In this document: piece by piece, positions 51,429-59,963 of the stretch | Position numbering within the stretch: position 1 is the stretch's first letter | How the letters are laid out: every line of letters begins with the position of its first letter | The notes under the pieces: generated by a model | Database searches by the model: none | The model's input: the letters and a program-made list of their open reading frames with translations, nothing else | What the model was told of the DNA's origin: nothing | Source of the DNA: Anaerotruncus massiliensis (ex Togo et al. 2026) | GTDB taxonomy: Bacteria > Bacillota > Clostridia > Oscillospirales > Ruminococcaceae | Direction of reading: 5' to 3' | Length of the DNA: 64,000 nt | Assembly (NCBI RefSeq): GCF_900199635.1 | Contig: NZ_LT962686.1 | Span: 29,210-93,209 of the forward strand | Translations under genes and position numbers: made by a program

Positions 51429-52634
51429 ATGAAAAAGGTACTTTCTTTGGTGCTGGCGCTGGCTTGCGTGCTGAGCCTCTCGGCCGTTGCGTTTGCCGCA
51501 GATGCGGTTGACCCTGCGAAAGTGTATAATGGGGATGGCGAAGAGGTCAGCGATATCAGCGTTGCTGCAAACGTAATCAAGGGCGATCCCGTCGAGCCCG
51601 CTTCGACTTTCTATGTCCCGATTTCTCCGGCAATGGACACCCAGATTAAAGACGGTGATGATGTTGATTTTACCGTTGAGGATCTGGTTGACACCAAAAA
51701 CTTTAAGTTCGATGTTGATAAGGATGCTGGCTCTAAGCTGATTTCCAAGATTTCCGTCGTTGACGACAAGAAGCTGGGCAGCATGGAGCGTACTGCTTAC
51801 CTGAAGTTCGAGTTGAAAGATGTCACCGACACCGATGAGCATAAGTCCACCGGTACGATCACCTTCAAGGCGAAGAACTACAAGCTGGCTGGCTGCAAAC
51901 CCGGCTCCAAGACTGAGAGCAGCGGTGCGAATGATGCCAAGTGGACTGATAACTATGAGGTTACTTTCAAGTACAACCTCTGGATCAGCAACGAGAAAAA
52001 GGGCAACGATGATAACCCGGACGTCGGCGACCGCGTCTACATGGATCCCGACAAAAATGACACCAACACCCTGATCTGGGGCGACGACCGCGCGGCCCTC
52101 AAGTTCGAGGCTGACGACGATGCGAAGAAGTTCTATGCGCGTCTGTCCACCTCCAACATGAGCGACATCTATGCCGAGTACGGCGATCCCGTCGACGCCG
52201 ACCTGTGGTTCTATGACTTTGTCGGTCATCCGACCGTTCCCGCGACCTCCAAGGCGACCCTGACCCTCGGTATTCCGTGGGATGACGACGACGACTACAC
52301 CCCCGATCCGGAAAACTGCTTCATTTATGAGCTGGATGCCGACGGCTATCTGACCGACGTCACCTCCAAGTTCACCTACTCCGAGGACGACGAGGAGATT
52401 CCAGGCTGGTCCATCCGCACCCGTCAGCTGGGCACCTACATCGTCTCCGACACCGAGCTCGATGTGACCGTTGACGAGCCGGAGACCTCCGAGCCCGCCG
52501 ATGTTGAGACCCCGACCAACAATGGCAAGGACATCCCGAACACCGGTTCCAGCGACATGGTCAACGTGGCTCTCGTAGCCGCCGTTGTTTCCCTGGCTGC
52601 TGCTGGCGCTGTTGCGTTCCGCAAAGTGAAATAA
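51429..52634 (+). CDS. Cell-surface protein, paralog 3, with IPNTG anchor end
   Basis: 401 residues. Signal peptide (MKKVLSLVLALACVLSLSAVAFA), an acidic beta-rich body and the family core (KFYARLSTSN, PATSKATLTLGIP, DPENCFIYELDADG, TRQLGTYIVSD). The C-terminus reads DIPNTGSSDMVN, then a hydrophobic helix and RKVK: the layout of a sortase signal (LPxTG variant) or a simple membrane anchor. Promoter and leader match those of paralog 2, so the two are co-regulated. The mature proteins are rich in Asp and may bind cations; that is a guess. Confidence 0.8.
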   Translation: MKKVLSLVLALACVLSLSAVAFAADAVDPAKVYNGDGEEVSDISVAANVIKGDPVEPASTFYVPISPAMDTQIKDGDDVDFTVEDLVDTKNFKFDVDKDAGSKLISKISVVDDKKLGSMERTAYLKFELKDVTDTDEHKSTGTITFKAKNYKLAGCKPGSKTESSGANDAKWTDNYEVTFKYNLWISNEKKGNDDNPDVGDRVYMDPDKNDTNTLIWGDDRAALKFEADDDAKKFYARLSTSNMSDIYAEYGDPVDADLWFYDFVGHPTVPATSKATLTLGIPWDDDDDYTPDPENCFIYELDADGYLTDVTSKFTYSEDDEEIPGWSIRTRQLGTYIVSDTELDVTVDEPETSEPADVETPTNNGKDIPNTGSSDMVNVALVAAVVSLAAAGAVAFRKVK

Positions 52635-52675
52635 TCTGACCCGTCAGATATTTTCGACAGAGAGATAAAATGATC

Positions 52676-52712
52676 CCCGCCGGCTGCCTCCACAGCCGGC
52701 GGGATAATTTTT
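52676..52712 (+). terminator. Terminator after paralog 3
   Basis: CCCGCCGGCTG/CAGCCGGCGGG followed by ATAATTTTT; a small ATCTGAC-CC-GTCAGAT hairpin precedes it at 52633. Confidence 0.85.
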
Positions 52713-52739
52713 GCCCCGCCTTTCCGCCGCGCGGGGCGG

Positions 52740-52768
52740 TTGACAAACCCGCCAAAAAATGCTATCAT
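52740..52768 (+). promoter_or_regulatory. tRNA-Gly promoter
   Basis: Consensus TTGACA at 52740 and TATCAT at 52763, spacer 17, ending 11 bases before the tRNA. Confidence 0.8.
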
Positions 52769-52779
52769 AAATCCACTGT

Positions 52780-52853
52780 GCAGGTATGGTGTAATGGCAA
52801 CACTTCTGCTTCCCAAGCAGACAACGCGGGTTCGATCCCCGTTACCTGCTCCA
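52780..52853 (+). tRNA. tRNA-Gly (anticodon CCC)
   Basis: Full cloverleaf including encoded CCA. Acceptor GCAGGTA/TACCTGC, anticodon stem TCTGC/GCAGA with loop TTCCCAA (anticodon CCC), and T arm GCGGG-TTCGATC-CCCGT. It is read as Gly for codon GGG. A terminator follows immediately. Confidence 0.96.
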
Positions 52854-52856
52854 AAG

Positions 52857-52886
52857 AAAAAGGCCGCCGTGTGGCGGCCTTTTTTC
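52857..52886 (+). terminator. tRNA terminator
   Basis: AAAAAGGCCGCC-GTGT-GGCGGCCTTTTTT. Confidence 0.9.
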
Positions 52887-52994
52887 TTTGGCAAGCATAA
52901 CGAGGGATCGAACAGGCCGGCGCGCCGCAGCGCGCGAAAAACAGCCCGGTGGGCTGTTTTTCAGGCCGCGGGTAGATCCCCGTTACCTGCTCCA
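52873..52994. repeat. tRNA-end-derived repeat, unit 1
   Basis: A 122-base unit starting GGCGGCCTTTTT and ending in an exact copy (52975-52994) of the tRNA-Gly 3' end GATCCCCGTTACCTGCTCCA. Within it, AACGAGGGATC pairs with GATCCCCGTT, and AAAAACAGCCC-GGT-GGGCTGTTTTT is a perfect terminator-like hairpin. Confidence 0.75.
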
Positions 52995-53080
52995 CCAGCG
53001 TGACGCTGGACCCCGTTCGCAATGGGGCCCGGCGTTTTTGTTTGCGCGGATGCGCGGTAACGTTTTTGCCGTCGGGACGC

Positions 53081-53201
53081 GGCGGCCTTTTTCTTTGGCA
53101 AGCATAACGAGGGATCGAACAGGCCGGCACGCCGCAGCGCGCGAAAAACAGACCGGTGGGCTGTTTTTCAGGTTGCGGGTAGATCCCCGTTGCCTGCTCC
53201 A
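53081..53201. repeat. tRNA-end-derived repeat, unit 2
   Basis: A second 121-base copy of unit 1 with only a few changes, again ending in the tRNA-Gly 3' end (53182-53201, one mismatch). Between the units lie CCAGCGTGACGCTGG and other GC-rich hairpins. No gene in 52860-53340. Confidence 0.75.
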
Positions 53202-53240
53202 AACCCCCGTTTAAGCAAATTTGCTTAAACGGGGGTTTTT
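53201..53240 (+). terminator. Intrinsic terminator
   Basis: AAACCCCCGTTTAAGCAAA pairs with TTTGCTTAAACGGGGGTTT and has a T-tract; it insulates the tRNA region from the downstream gene. Confidence 0.9.
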
Positions 53241-53334
53241 CATCGCATAAAATCCCAAAAACTCCGCCCCTGCGAACGGGAAGGGGCTTTTTTACATTTC
53301 CGCCGCCCGCCTGTTTTTCCCTGTCGAAAAATAT

Positions 53335-53342
53335 GGTATACT
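53335..53342 (+). promoter_or_regulatory. Extended -10 promoter of the alpha-2-macroglobulin-like gene
   Basis: TGGTATACT with a weak T-rich -35. Transcription from here gives a leader of about 330 bases that contains cloverleaf E and two tandem hairpins. Confidence 0.5.
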
Positions 53343-53394
53343 GGAGATGCACGAATCCGTCCTGAATTTGCCACTGATTGGACGGAAGGCCGCG

Positions 53395-53475
53395 GGCGGA
53401 AAACAACGCCCGGCGGGCGTTCGCGCGAAGGCCGTGCCTTCGCGCGCGGGCGGCGGGGCCGCCCGGTTTTCCGCC
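53395..53475 (+). repeat. Cloverleaf repeat, copy E (81 nt), in a gene leader
   Basis: Closing stem GGCGGAAAAC/GTTTTCCGCC. The arms are AACGCCC-GGC-GGGCGTT, CGCGCGAAGGC-CGT-GCCTTCGCGCG and CGGGCGGC-GGG-GCCGCCCG. The second arm is 4 bp longer than in other copies and still perfectly paired. Confidence 0.8.
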
Positions 53476-53584
53476 CCGCCCCGCGGCGGGCGCCCGGGAG
53501 AAACGTTACCGCGCGGCCAAAAGCCCCGCCGCATGCCGCGCGCCTGTTCTATGGCGCGGCGGCCGGCCTGAACCAAACGCTTTG

Positions 53585-53666
53585 AAGGGGTCCGGGGAAA
53601 CTTTCTCGAAAGTTCCCCCGGAAAGAAGGGGTCCGGGGAAGCTTTCTCGAAAGCTCCCCCGGAAAG
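53585..53666 (+). repeat. Two tandem 41-bp hairpin units before the ribosome site
   Basis: Units at 53585 and 53626 each carry a 30-base hairpin: CCGGGG-A-AACTTT/AAAGTT-C-CCCCGG and CCGGGG-A-AGCTTT/AAAGCT-C-CCCCGG. The second differs by a compensated base pair. The last hairpin abuts the GGAAAGGAGG ribosome site. Confidence 0.65.
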
Positions 53667-53677
53667 GAGGTACTCCA

Positions 53678-56600
53678 ATGAAACAGAAGAGATGGCTGAT
53701 CCCGGCGATCGTCGGCGTCATCATCCTGGCGGCGGCGGGGGCGGCGTTTCTGCTCTCGCGGCCGACGGGGGACATGGTGATGGCGTCGGTGGAGATCGGC
53801 GCGACCCAGAAGACCGAGCTGGGGCTCGCGGCGGACAGCTCCTTTACGATCACGACGGGCTGGCGGGTGTCGCAGGACGAGCTGCGCGCGATGCTGGACA
53901 TCGAGCCGGACATCGGCGACTATACGATCGGCGGAAGCGGCAGAAACTGGACGCTGGTGCCTGGCGTGCCGCTCATGGACAACACCGTCTATACGATCCG
54001 CGTGATCAACCCGGCGACAAAGGCGGTGGTGCAGTCGTTCGCCTTCCAGACGAAGAGCGACCTCGCGGTGAGCGGGGTCTACCCGCGCGACGGCGCGAGC
54101 TATGTGCCGCTCGAGGCGGGGATCGAGTTCACCTTCAATGCGCCGGGCGTGAACCTGAAGGATTTTTTCGAGATCAAGCCGGAGACGGCAGGCAGCTTTG
54201 AGACGAACGACTACACCGTCATCTTCCGCCCGGCGGAACCGCTCTCGCCCGACAGCATCTACCGGGTGACCGTCAAGGCGGGGCTGACCGCGCCGGGCGG
54301 CATGAGCCTCAAGGAGGACCTCCACTTTTCCTTCGAGACGACGGGGGAGGAGGCCGACCGCTGGGACTACATGCGCCTGCGGCTGGCGGGGGATTACGCC
54401 GAAACCTTCCTGCCCGGCGATCCGCTGTCGGTGGCGCTCTACGCGGGCGACGACATGACCGGGCTGCCCTTCGACGTCTCGCTGCACCGCTACGCGGACA
54501 TCAGCGGCTTCATCAAGGAGCAGCGGGACCGCGACGCGTTCTACGCCGAACGGTATGGGGAAAAGACCGACTATGTGGCCAACACGACCGGTCTGGAGGA
54601 GACCGCCTCCTTCACGGGCGAGCTTTTGCCGGCGGACGAATACGGCGGCGAGCTCTACGCGCCGCTTCCGGACGACCTCGAGGAGGGCTGCTACATCGCG
54701 ACGGTCTCGGGCAAGGACCGGGAGGGCAACGAGCAGTTTGTCCAGAAGCTCCTCCAGGTCTGCAACCTGAGCGTCTATGTCCAGTCGTCCGACGGGGACA
54801 CCCTCGTGTGGGTGAACGACCCGGTCACGGGCGGGCCGCTTTCGGGCGCGGTGCTCGAGTGGGAGGACGCGGAGAGCGGCCAGACCCGCACCGCCACGAC
54901 GATGGCGGACGGCACCGCCCGCGTCATGACCGGCGAGACGGAGGACGCCTATCTGTCGGTCATCCGGGACGCGCGGACGGTCTACTTTGAAAAGGCTTCC
55001 CTCTCGGCGCGGGAGGACACGCCGCTCAACGAGCGGTTCTATACCGCGCTCTACACCGACCGCGAGATCTACCAGCCGGACGACGCTGTCCGGTTCTGGG
55101 GCGTGGTCAAGCCGCGCACGGGCGTGCAGGGGCTGCCGCAGGCGGTGTGGGCGACGCTCGGGCAGTACGGCCCCGAATCGGAGATCACCCGCGTGCGGGT
55201 CCCGGTGGCGGCGGACGGCACCTTTGAGGGGAGCATGTCCCTGCAGGGGATCCGGCAGGACTGGTACGCCTTCTCAGTCACCGACGGGGACGAGGGGGTC
55301 TACACCTCCAAGGGCTTTTCGATCGAGCGTTACCAGAAGCCCGCCTACCGGATCACCGTCACGCCCGACAAGGACTGGTACTATGCGACCGATCCGGTCA
55401 CCTTCACGATTGAGGCGAGCTACTACGACGGGACCCCGCTTTCGGGCGGGGAGCTCACCTTCAGCGGTAACTATATGGGAAGCGCCGGCCCCGACGGGCC
55501 CGGCCGGACGGCCATCCGGCTCGACGAGCAGGGCCGCGCCACCCACACGACCAGGCTGAACCTCGCCCAGATGCGCCAGGACCGGCAGTCGGCGCTCGGC
55601 TGGACGCCCCAGTCCCTCTGGTACACGGTGGACAATTCGGGCAGGGAGGACGGCGGCTACTTCTATGAGTCGGGCTCGATCACCGTGCTGCCCTCGCGGA
55701 TCGCGGCCAGGACCGAACGCGACAAGGCCACCGGCGACGTCACGGTGCGGACCGCGTCGCTCGATCCCTCCAAGCTCTTCCAGGGCGGCGCCGCCCGTCC
55801 GCTCGCCCGCGCCGTCTACGAGGACGAGTTCGACCGGCTGGCGGGGGTTTCCGCCGACCTGCCCGTCACCCTGACGGTGTATGAGATCAGCTACACCAGG
55901 GTCCCCACGAGCAGCTATTACGACTACGTCAACAAGCGCACCGTCACCAGCTACCGCTACGAGCGCGCCGAACGGGTGGTGGACACCCTGCGCGGCGGCA
56001 CGTCGGGCGGCGGCGCGGTCTTCACCGGGCTTTCCGCCTACGCCGACGGCGACGAGACCTTCTACTGGTTCGAGGCGCAGTTCGACGGCGGCGTCATCGG
56101 CACGGTGGCGGACAGCCTCCACGGCAGGACGCCCTACCCGCGCGCGGACGGCCTCGTGAGCTACACCTTTGTGGACGGAAGCGACCCGCACGCCAACGAC
56201 CCGGCGGACGTCGGGGATCCGATCACGCTGGGGCTCTACGCCAACGGCGTGAAAACGGAGAACCGGGGCCGCATCCTCTACACCGCCATGCAGCGCAAGG
56301 CGTTTGAGGCGGGGGTCACCGACGGGGACGAGATCACCCTGACGATGAAGGAGGATTACCTCCCCAACGTCTATTTCGCGGGCGCGTATTTCGACGGGCG
56401 GCACGTCTACCCGATCGACCCGCACAACGTCTCCTACGACTACAGCGGCAGGGAGCTCACCCTGACGGTCACGCCCGACAGGGAGGCCTATCGGCCGGGC
56501 GATACGGCGGAGATCACCCTCGCGGCCGTGGACGCCGCCGGGAACCCCGTCTCCGGCTCGGCCGTCGTCGGGGTCGTGGACGAGGCGGTCTTCGCGCTGG

Positions 56601-58795
56601 GAAGCCAGACGGTCGACCTGGCGGGCCAGCTCTACGGGAGCATCTACCACCCCTATGTGCGGCAGGCGGTCTCCTACCGCGCCTACGACGAGAGCGGCAA
56701 GGCGATCCCCAACACCGCGGGGGCCGAAGGGGCCGCGGACACGGGCGGCGGCGGGGCCGGCGCCTACCTGCGCAGGGAGTTCCTCGACACCGCCGCCTTC
56801 CAGACGGCGCAGCTCGGCGCGGACGGAAAGGCGGTCCTCTCGGTCAAGCTGCCCGACAATGTGACCTCCTGGCGGGTCACCGCGCTGGCGGTCACCCCCG
56901 ACCTCAAGGCGGGCAGCGTCGCCTCCCGGGCGGTGGCGACACAGCCCTTCTACCTGAACGCCGTCGTGACCGACAGCTACCTCGCGGGGGACGACCTCTC
57001 GATGTCGGTGACCGCGGCGGGCACCGGCATCCAGTCGGGGGACGCCGTCTCCTACACGGCGGTCATCCTTGATGGGACGGGCGCGGAGGTCGACCGGCTG
57101 ACCGGCGCCGGCCGCGCGTCCGATCACACCCCCTTCAACTTCGGCAAGTACGAGGCGGGCGGCTATGCGGTCCGCTTTGAGGCGGCCTGCGGCGCCCACT
57201 CCGACGCGCTCCAGAAGGAGTTCTCGGTCGTGGAGGAGGGGCTCGCCGTCCCGGTCGTCAGGAACCTTCCGCTCTCCGAGGTCGGCTCGCTGGAGCCGGC
57301 GCGCTACCCGGTGAAGCTCACCGTTTACGACGAGCGGATGAAAGCCTATATGGAGGGCCTCCAGCGGCTGTCCGCCCAGGACGGGGAGCGCACCGAGCTG
57401 CTGGTCGCGGCCTACCGCGCCCGCGTCGCGGCAAACGAGCTGCTCGACCCGGAGGACCGGGAGACCGTCCGCAAGGATTACCGGCTCGAATCGCTCCAGG
57501 AGGACGGCGGCGTCAAGCTGCTGCCGCTCGCGGAGGGGGACGCGGCCGTGACGGCCAAGATGCTCGTCGTGGCCCCCGAGCTGATCAACAAGGCGGACGC
57601 CGTCGCGTTCCTGCGCGGCAAGCTCGCGGACGCCTCCTCCACCCCCGACGAGCGCGTGATGTCCTACCTCGGGCTCGCGGCGGCCGGGGAGCCGGTGCTG
57701 CTCGACATCACCCGCATGCTCGAGCGGGAGGGGGACTCCCTCACCCCCGCGCAGAAGCTCTACCTCGGGGCGGGGCTGGCGCAGCTCGGCGACTTTACCG
57801 GCGCGGACGCGGTCTATGAATCGCTCGGCGGGCAGCTCGTCAGCGAGGGCGCGGTCAAATACGTCGAGGCGGGCGGTTCGCTCGACGACCGCATCCAAAA
57901 CACGGCGGCGGCGCTGCTGCTCACCTCGGTGTCCTCCCATCCCGACGCCGGCCCGCTCATGCGCTTCTTAAACGGCGCGGACACCGACCGCGCCCGGTCG
58001 GAGGTGCTCCCGAACCTCGAGCAGCTCGCCTACCTCGAGCACTTCAAGCTCCCGGCGGGGGAGAGCGCGGCGAAGTTCAGCGTGACGCAGAACGGCGAGC
58101 GGCGGGAGATCTCCCTTTCGGGCAGGGGCTGCAAATCCTTCTCGCTGAGCGCGCAGGCGCTCGCGGAGGCGGATTTTTCGGGGAGCAAGGAGCTCTATGC
58201 CTGCGCCGCCTATACCGCGCATACCGCGGACGCGGGCGCCGCGACGAGCAGGCTCAAAGTCGAAAAGACCTACACTCCGGTCGGCGCGGATTCCCTCGAG
58301 CGCGCGGGCACCGCGCGGGTCGACATCCGCGTCACCTTCGCGCCCGACGCGCCCGACGGCTGCTACACGGTCTCCGACCTCATCCCGGCGGGGATGCGCT
58401 ACCTGCCCGCCCAGAGCTACCAGGATGCGAACGGTTGGATGTGGGGCGGCGTGGAAAACGAGGCCCAGACGGTCAGCGGCTACATCTACCGCGACCGCGG
58501 GAGCTGGGAGCGGGAGCAGCGGGAGCAGCGGGAGCTGGCGGCCGAGGAGGCCGACCCGGATTTCTTTGCCGAGGAGCCGGTGGCGGACGACGGCGCCCGG
58601 GGGAAGGTCATCCCTCCGAGCGACGGCGTAACGGACGGGGGCGGCCCCGACGCGGACGGCCCCGACGTCTACACCCTGAGCTACTATGTCAGCATGCCGC
58701 TGTCCGGGAAATTCGTCTCGGAGAGCGTCTATGTCACGCCGCACACCGAGGGCCTCATGGCCAAATCGGCGCGCGGGACGATCGAGATCCGGTAA
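53678..58795 (+). CDS. Alpha-2-macroglobulin-like surface protein without thioester
   Basis: 1705 residues. An uncleaved N-terminal membrane anchor (about 6-28) is followed by Ig-like domains (SGVYPRDGASYVPLEAGIEFTF; MSLKEDLHFSFET), MG domains (REIYQPDDAVRFWGVVK, PDREAYRPGDTAEI) and the A2M core (VVDEAVFAL, a bait-like Gly/Ala stretch near residue 1010-1030, then LPDNVTSWRVTALAVT). A helical thioester-domain-like region follows, but no CxEQ motif is present. A C-terminal domain resembles the A2M receptor-binding end (GTARVDIRVTFAPDAPDGCYTVSD). Bacterial relatives trap proteases or act at the cell surface. It is preceded by a structured leader and followed by a lipoprotein gene. Confidence 0.85.
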   Translation: MKQKRWLIPAIVGVIILAAAGAAFLLSRPTGDMVMASVEIGATQKTELGLAADSSFTITTGWRVSQDELRAMLDIEPDIGDYTIGGSGRNWTLVPGVPLMDNTVYTIRVINPATKAVVQSFAFQTKSDLAVSGVYPRDGASYVPLEAGIEFTFNAPGVNLKDFFEIKPETAGSFETNDYTVIFRPAEPLSPDSIYRVTVKAGLTAPGGMSLKEDLHFSFETTGEEADRWDYMRLRLAGDYAETFLPGDPLSVALYAGDDMTGLPFDVSLHRYADISGFIKEQRDRDAFYAERYGEKTDYVANTTGLEETASFTGELLPADEYGGELYAPLPDDLEEGCYIATVSGKDREGNEQFVQKLLQVCNLSVYVQSSDGDTLVWVNDPVTGGPLSGAVLEWEDAESGQTRTATTMADGTARVMTGETEDAYLSVIRDARTVYFEKASLSAREDTPLNERFYTALYTDREIYQPDDAVRFWGVVKPRTGVQGLPQAVWATLGQYGPESEITRVRVPVAADGTFEGSMSLQGIRQDWYAFSVTDGDEGVYTSKGFSIERYQKPAYRITVTPDKDWYYATDPVTFTIEASYYDGTPLSGGELTFSGNYMGSAGPDGPGRTAIRLDEQGRATHTTRLNLAQMRQDRQSALGWTPQSLWYTVDNSGREDGGYFYESGSITVLPSRIAARTERDKATGDVTVRTASLDPSKLFQGGAARPLARAVYEDEFDRLAGVSADLPVTLTVYEISYTRVPTSSYYDYVNKRTVTSYRYERAERVVDTLRGGTSGGGAVFTGLSAYADGDETFYWFEAQFDGGVIGTVADSLHGRTPYPRADGLVSYTFVDGSDPHANDPADVGDPITLGLYANGVKTENRGRILYTAMQRKAFEAGVTDGDEITLTMKEDYLPNVYFAGAYFDGRHVYPIDPHNVSYDYSGRELTLTVTPDREAYRPGDTAEITLAAVDAAGNPVSGSAVVGVVDEAVFALGSQTVDLAGQLYGSIYHPYVRQAVSYRAYDESGKAIPNTAGAEGAADTGGGGAGAYLRREFLDTAAFQTAQLGADGKAVLSVKLPDNVTSWRVTALAVTPDLKAGSVASRAVATQPFYLNAVVTDSYLAGDDLSMSVTAAGTGIQSGDAVSYTAVILDGTGAEVDRLTGAGRASDHTPFNFGKYEAGGYAVRFEAACGAHSDALQKEFSVVEEGLAVPVVRNLPLSEVGSLEPARYPVKLTVYDERMKAYMEGLQRLSAQDGERTELLVAAYRARVAANELLDPEDRETVRKDYRLESLQEDGGVKLLPLAEGDAAVTAKMLVVAPELINKADAVAFLRGKLADASSTPDERVMSYLGLAAAGEPVLLDITRMLEREGDSLTPAQKLYLGAGLAQLGDFTGADAVYESLGGQLVSEGAVKYVEAGGSLDDRIQNTAAALLLTSVSSHPDAGPLMRFLNGADTDRARSEVLPNLEQLAYLEHFKLPAGESAAKFSVTQNGERREISLSGRGCKSFSLSAQALAEADFSGSKELYACAAYTAHTADAGAATSRLKVEKTYTPVGADSLERAGTARVDIRVTFAPDAPDGCYTVSDLIPAGMRYLPAQSYQDANGWMWGGVENEAQTVSGYIYRDRGSWEREQREQRELAAEEADPDFFAEEPVADDGARGKVIPPSDGVTDGGGPDADGPDVYTLSYYVSMPLSGKFVSESVYVTPHTEGLMAKSARGTIEIR

Positions 58796-58879
58796 ACCGG
58801 GAAACCGACGGCGGGGCCGGGGCACGCCCCGGCCCCGCCGCTTCGGCTTCCCCTGTCAGAGAGGAAGGAGCGGGTGATT

Positions 58880-59557
58880 GTGAGAAAGGCGGTTTGTATC
58901 CTGTGCGCCGCGCTGCTGGCGGCGCAGCTCGCCGCGTGCGGCGCGCCGGCGGAGCCGGCGGCCGAGGTTTCCAGCGTGCCCGAGGCGTCCAGCGCGCCCG
59001 AGGTTTCCAGCGTGCCCGAGGCGTCCAGCGCGCCCGAGGCGTCCAGCGCGCCCGAGGCGTCCAGCGCGCCCGAGGTTTCCAGCGTGCCTGAGGTTTCCAG
59101 CGCGCCCGAGGTTTCCAGCGTGCCCGAGGTTTCCAGCGCGCCTGAAGGTTCCGGCGCCGCAGCCGTTCCCGCGGCGGAGGCCTCGAGCGCCCCGGAAGCC
59201 GCGCCCGTGAGCGAAGCCGCCGAACCGGCGGGCAGCGGGGAGGAGACGGACGAGGAGGCCGAATGGCTGCTCGACCGCGCCAAGCGGGAGATCCGGAAAT
59301 ACGGCTATCAAGTGGTGGACGGCGACGACTTCAAGAGCACCTTCCTGAAGGTGAAGGTCGACGCGGGCGACCGCCGCGCCGGGCTGCGCGCGATCATCAA
59401 CGAGCTGACGATGCAGTCGATGCGCAGCGCCCTGCCCGCGCCCACCAACCCGATCACCGGGGAGGACATCGAGACGGAGGAGGCGCCGACCGAGGTGCAG
59501 GTCTCGATTAAGAAGTCGGGCAGCTCCTACACGATCTACTATAAGTACCGGAAGTAG
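58880..59557 (+). CDS. Lipoprotein with hexapeptide tandem repeats
   Basis: 225 residues from GTG 58880 (AGGAAGGAG nine bases upstream; GTG 58874 is the alternative). A signal peptide ends in the lipobox AQLAAC. Then come about ten copies of E[V/A]SS[V/A]P (residues about 29-90), a flexible stalk, and a charged 100-residue domain (EWLLDRAKREIRKYGYQVV, DRRAGLRAIINELT, VSIKKSGSSYTIYYKY). The domain is not recognised. It follows the alpha-2-macroglobulin-like gene by 84 bases and may be its partner on the surface. Confidence 0.75.
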   Translation: MRKAVCILCAALLAAQLAACGAPAEPAAEVSSVPEASSAPEVSSVPEASSAPEASSAPEASSAPEVSSVPEVSSAPEVSSVPEVSSAPEGSGAAAVPAAEASSAPEAAPVSEAAEPAGSGEETDEEAEWLLDRAKREIRKYGYQVVDGDDFKSTFLKVKVDAGDRRAGLRAIINELTMQSMRSALPAPTNPITGEDIETEEAPTEVQVSIKKSGSSYTIYYKYRK

Positions 59558-59582
59558 CCGGGGAACTCCCCGCGTGAAAAAG

Positions 59583-59621
59583 AAAAGAGGCGGCCGCCCA
59601 TCCGGGCGGCCGCCTCTTTTT
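59583..59621. terminator. Bidirectional terminator, GGCGGCCGCCC type
   Basis: AAAAGAGGCGGCCGCCC-ATCC-GGGCGGCCGCCTCTTTT between convergent genes. Confidence 0.92.
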
Positions 59622-59949
59622 ATTTCTCGACGAGCATCCAGACGAGCGCCGCCTCCGCGGCGCCGTCGTTGAAGCTGCTGTGCGTCTCCCCGGCGGGGAT
59701 GAAGGTCGCCATGCCTGCCGACGCGGTGTGCACCACGCCGCCGGCCTCGCACTTGACCGTCCCCGAGAGGATGAAGGAGTATTCGTCGCCCGTGTGGGCG
59801 GCGGGGGGCACCACCGTTCCGGGCGGGAAGACGGCGTACCCCATCGTCACCCCCGCGCCCGCCGGGATTTCGCCGCCCAGCAGGTCGGTCATGGCCACGC
59901 CGTCGGCGCGCACCACCGGGGGGATCGCGTTTTTGTCGCGTACCAGCAT
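59620..59949 (-). CDS. Cupin-domain protein
   Basis: 109 residues forming a single cupin barrel. Motif 1 is PGTVVPPAAHTGDEYSFILSG (one metal His and the Glu visible) and motif 2 is GMATFIPAGETHSSFN. Small cupins encoded beside HyuA/HyuB genes are common, and some bind metal and act as isomerases or sensors; the role here is unknown. AAAAGGAGG precedes the ATG. It is the third gene of a minus-strand operon with hyuA and hyuB, 14 bases after hyuB. Confidence 0.85.
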   Translation of the reverse strand: MLVRDKNAIPPVVRADGVAMTDLLGGEIPAGAGVTMGYAVFPPGTVVPPAAHTGDEYSFILSGTVKCEAGGVVHTASAGMATFIPAGETHSSFNDGAAEAALVWMLVEK

Positions 59950-59963
59950 CCTTGCGCCTCCTT

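Noticed and set aside
52765..53406. A 213-codon minus-strand frame across the tRNA-Gly gene
   Set aside because: It is the antisense of the tRNA and its two derived repeats (the repeated EQVTGI-type peptide is the reverse of the T arm and CCA end), with no ribosome site; a well-known false gene pattern.
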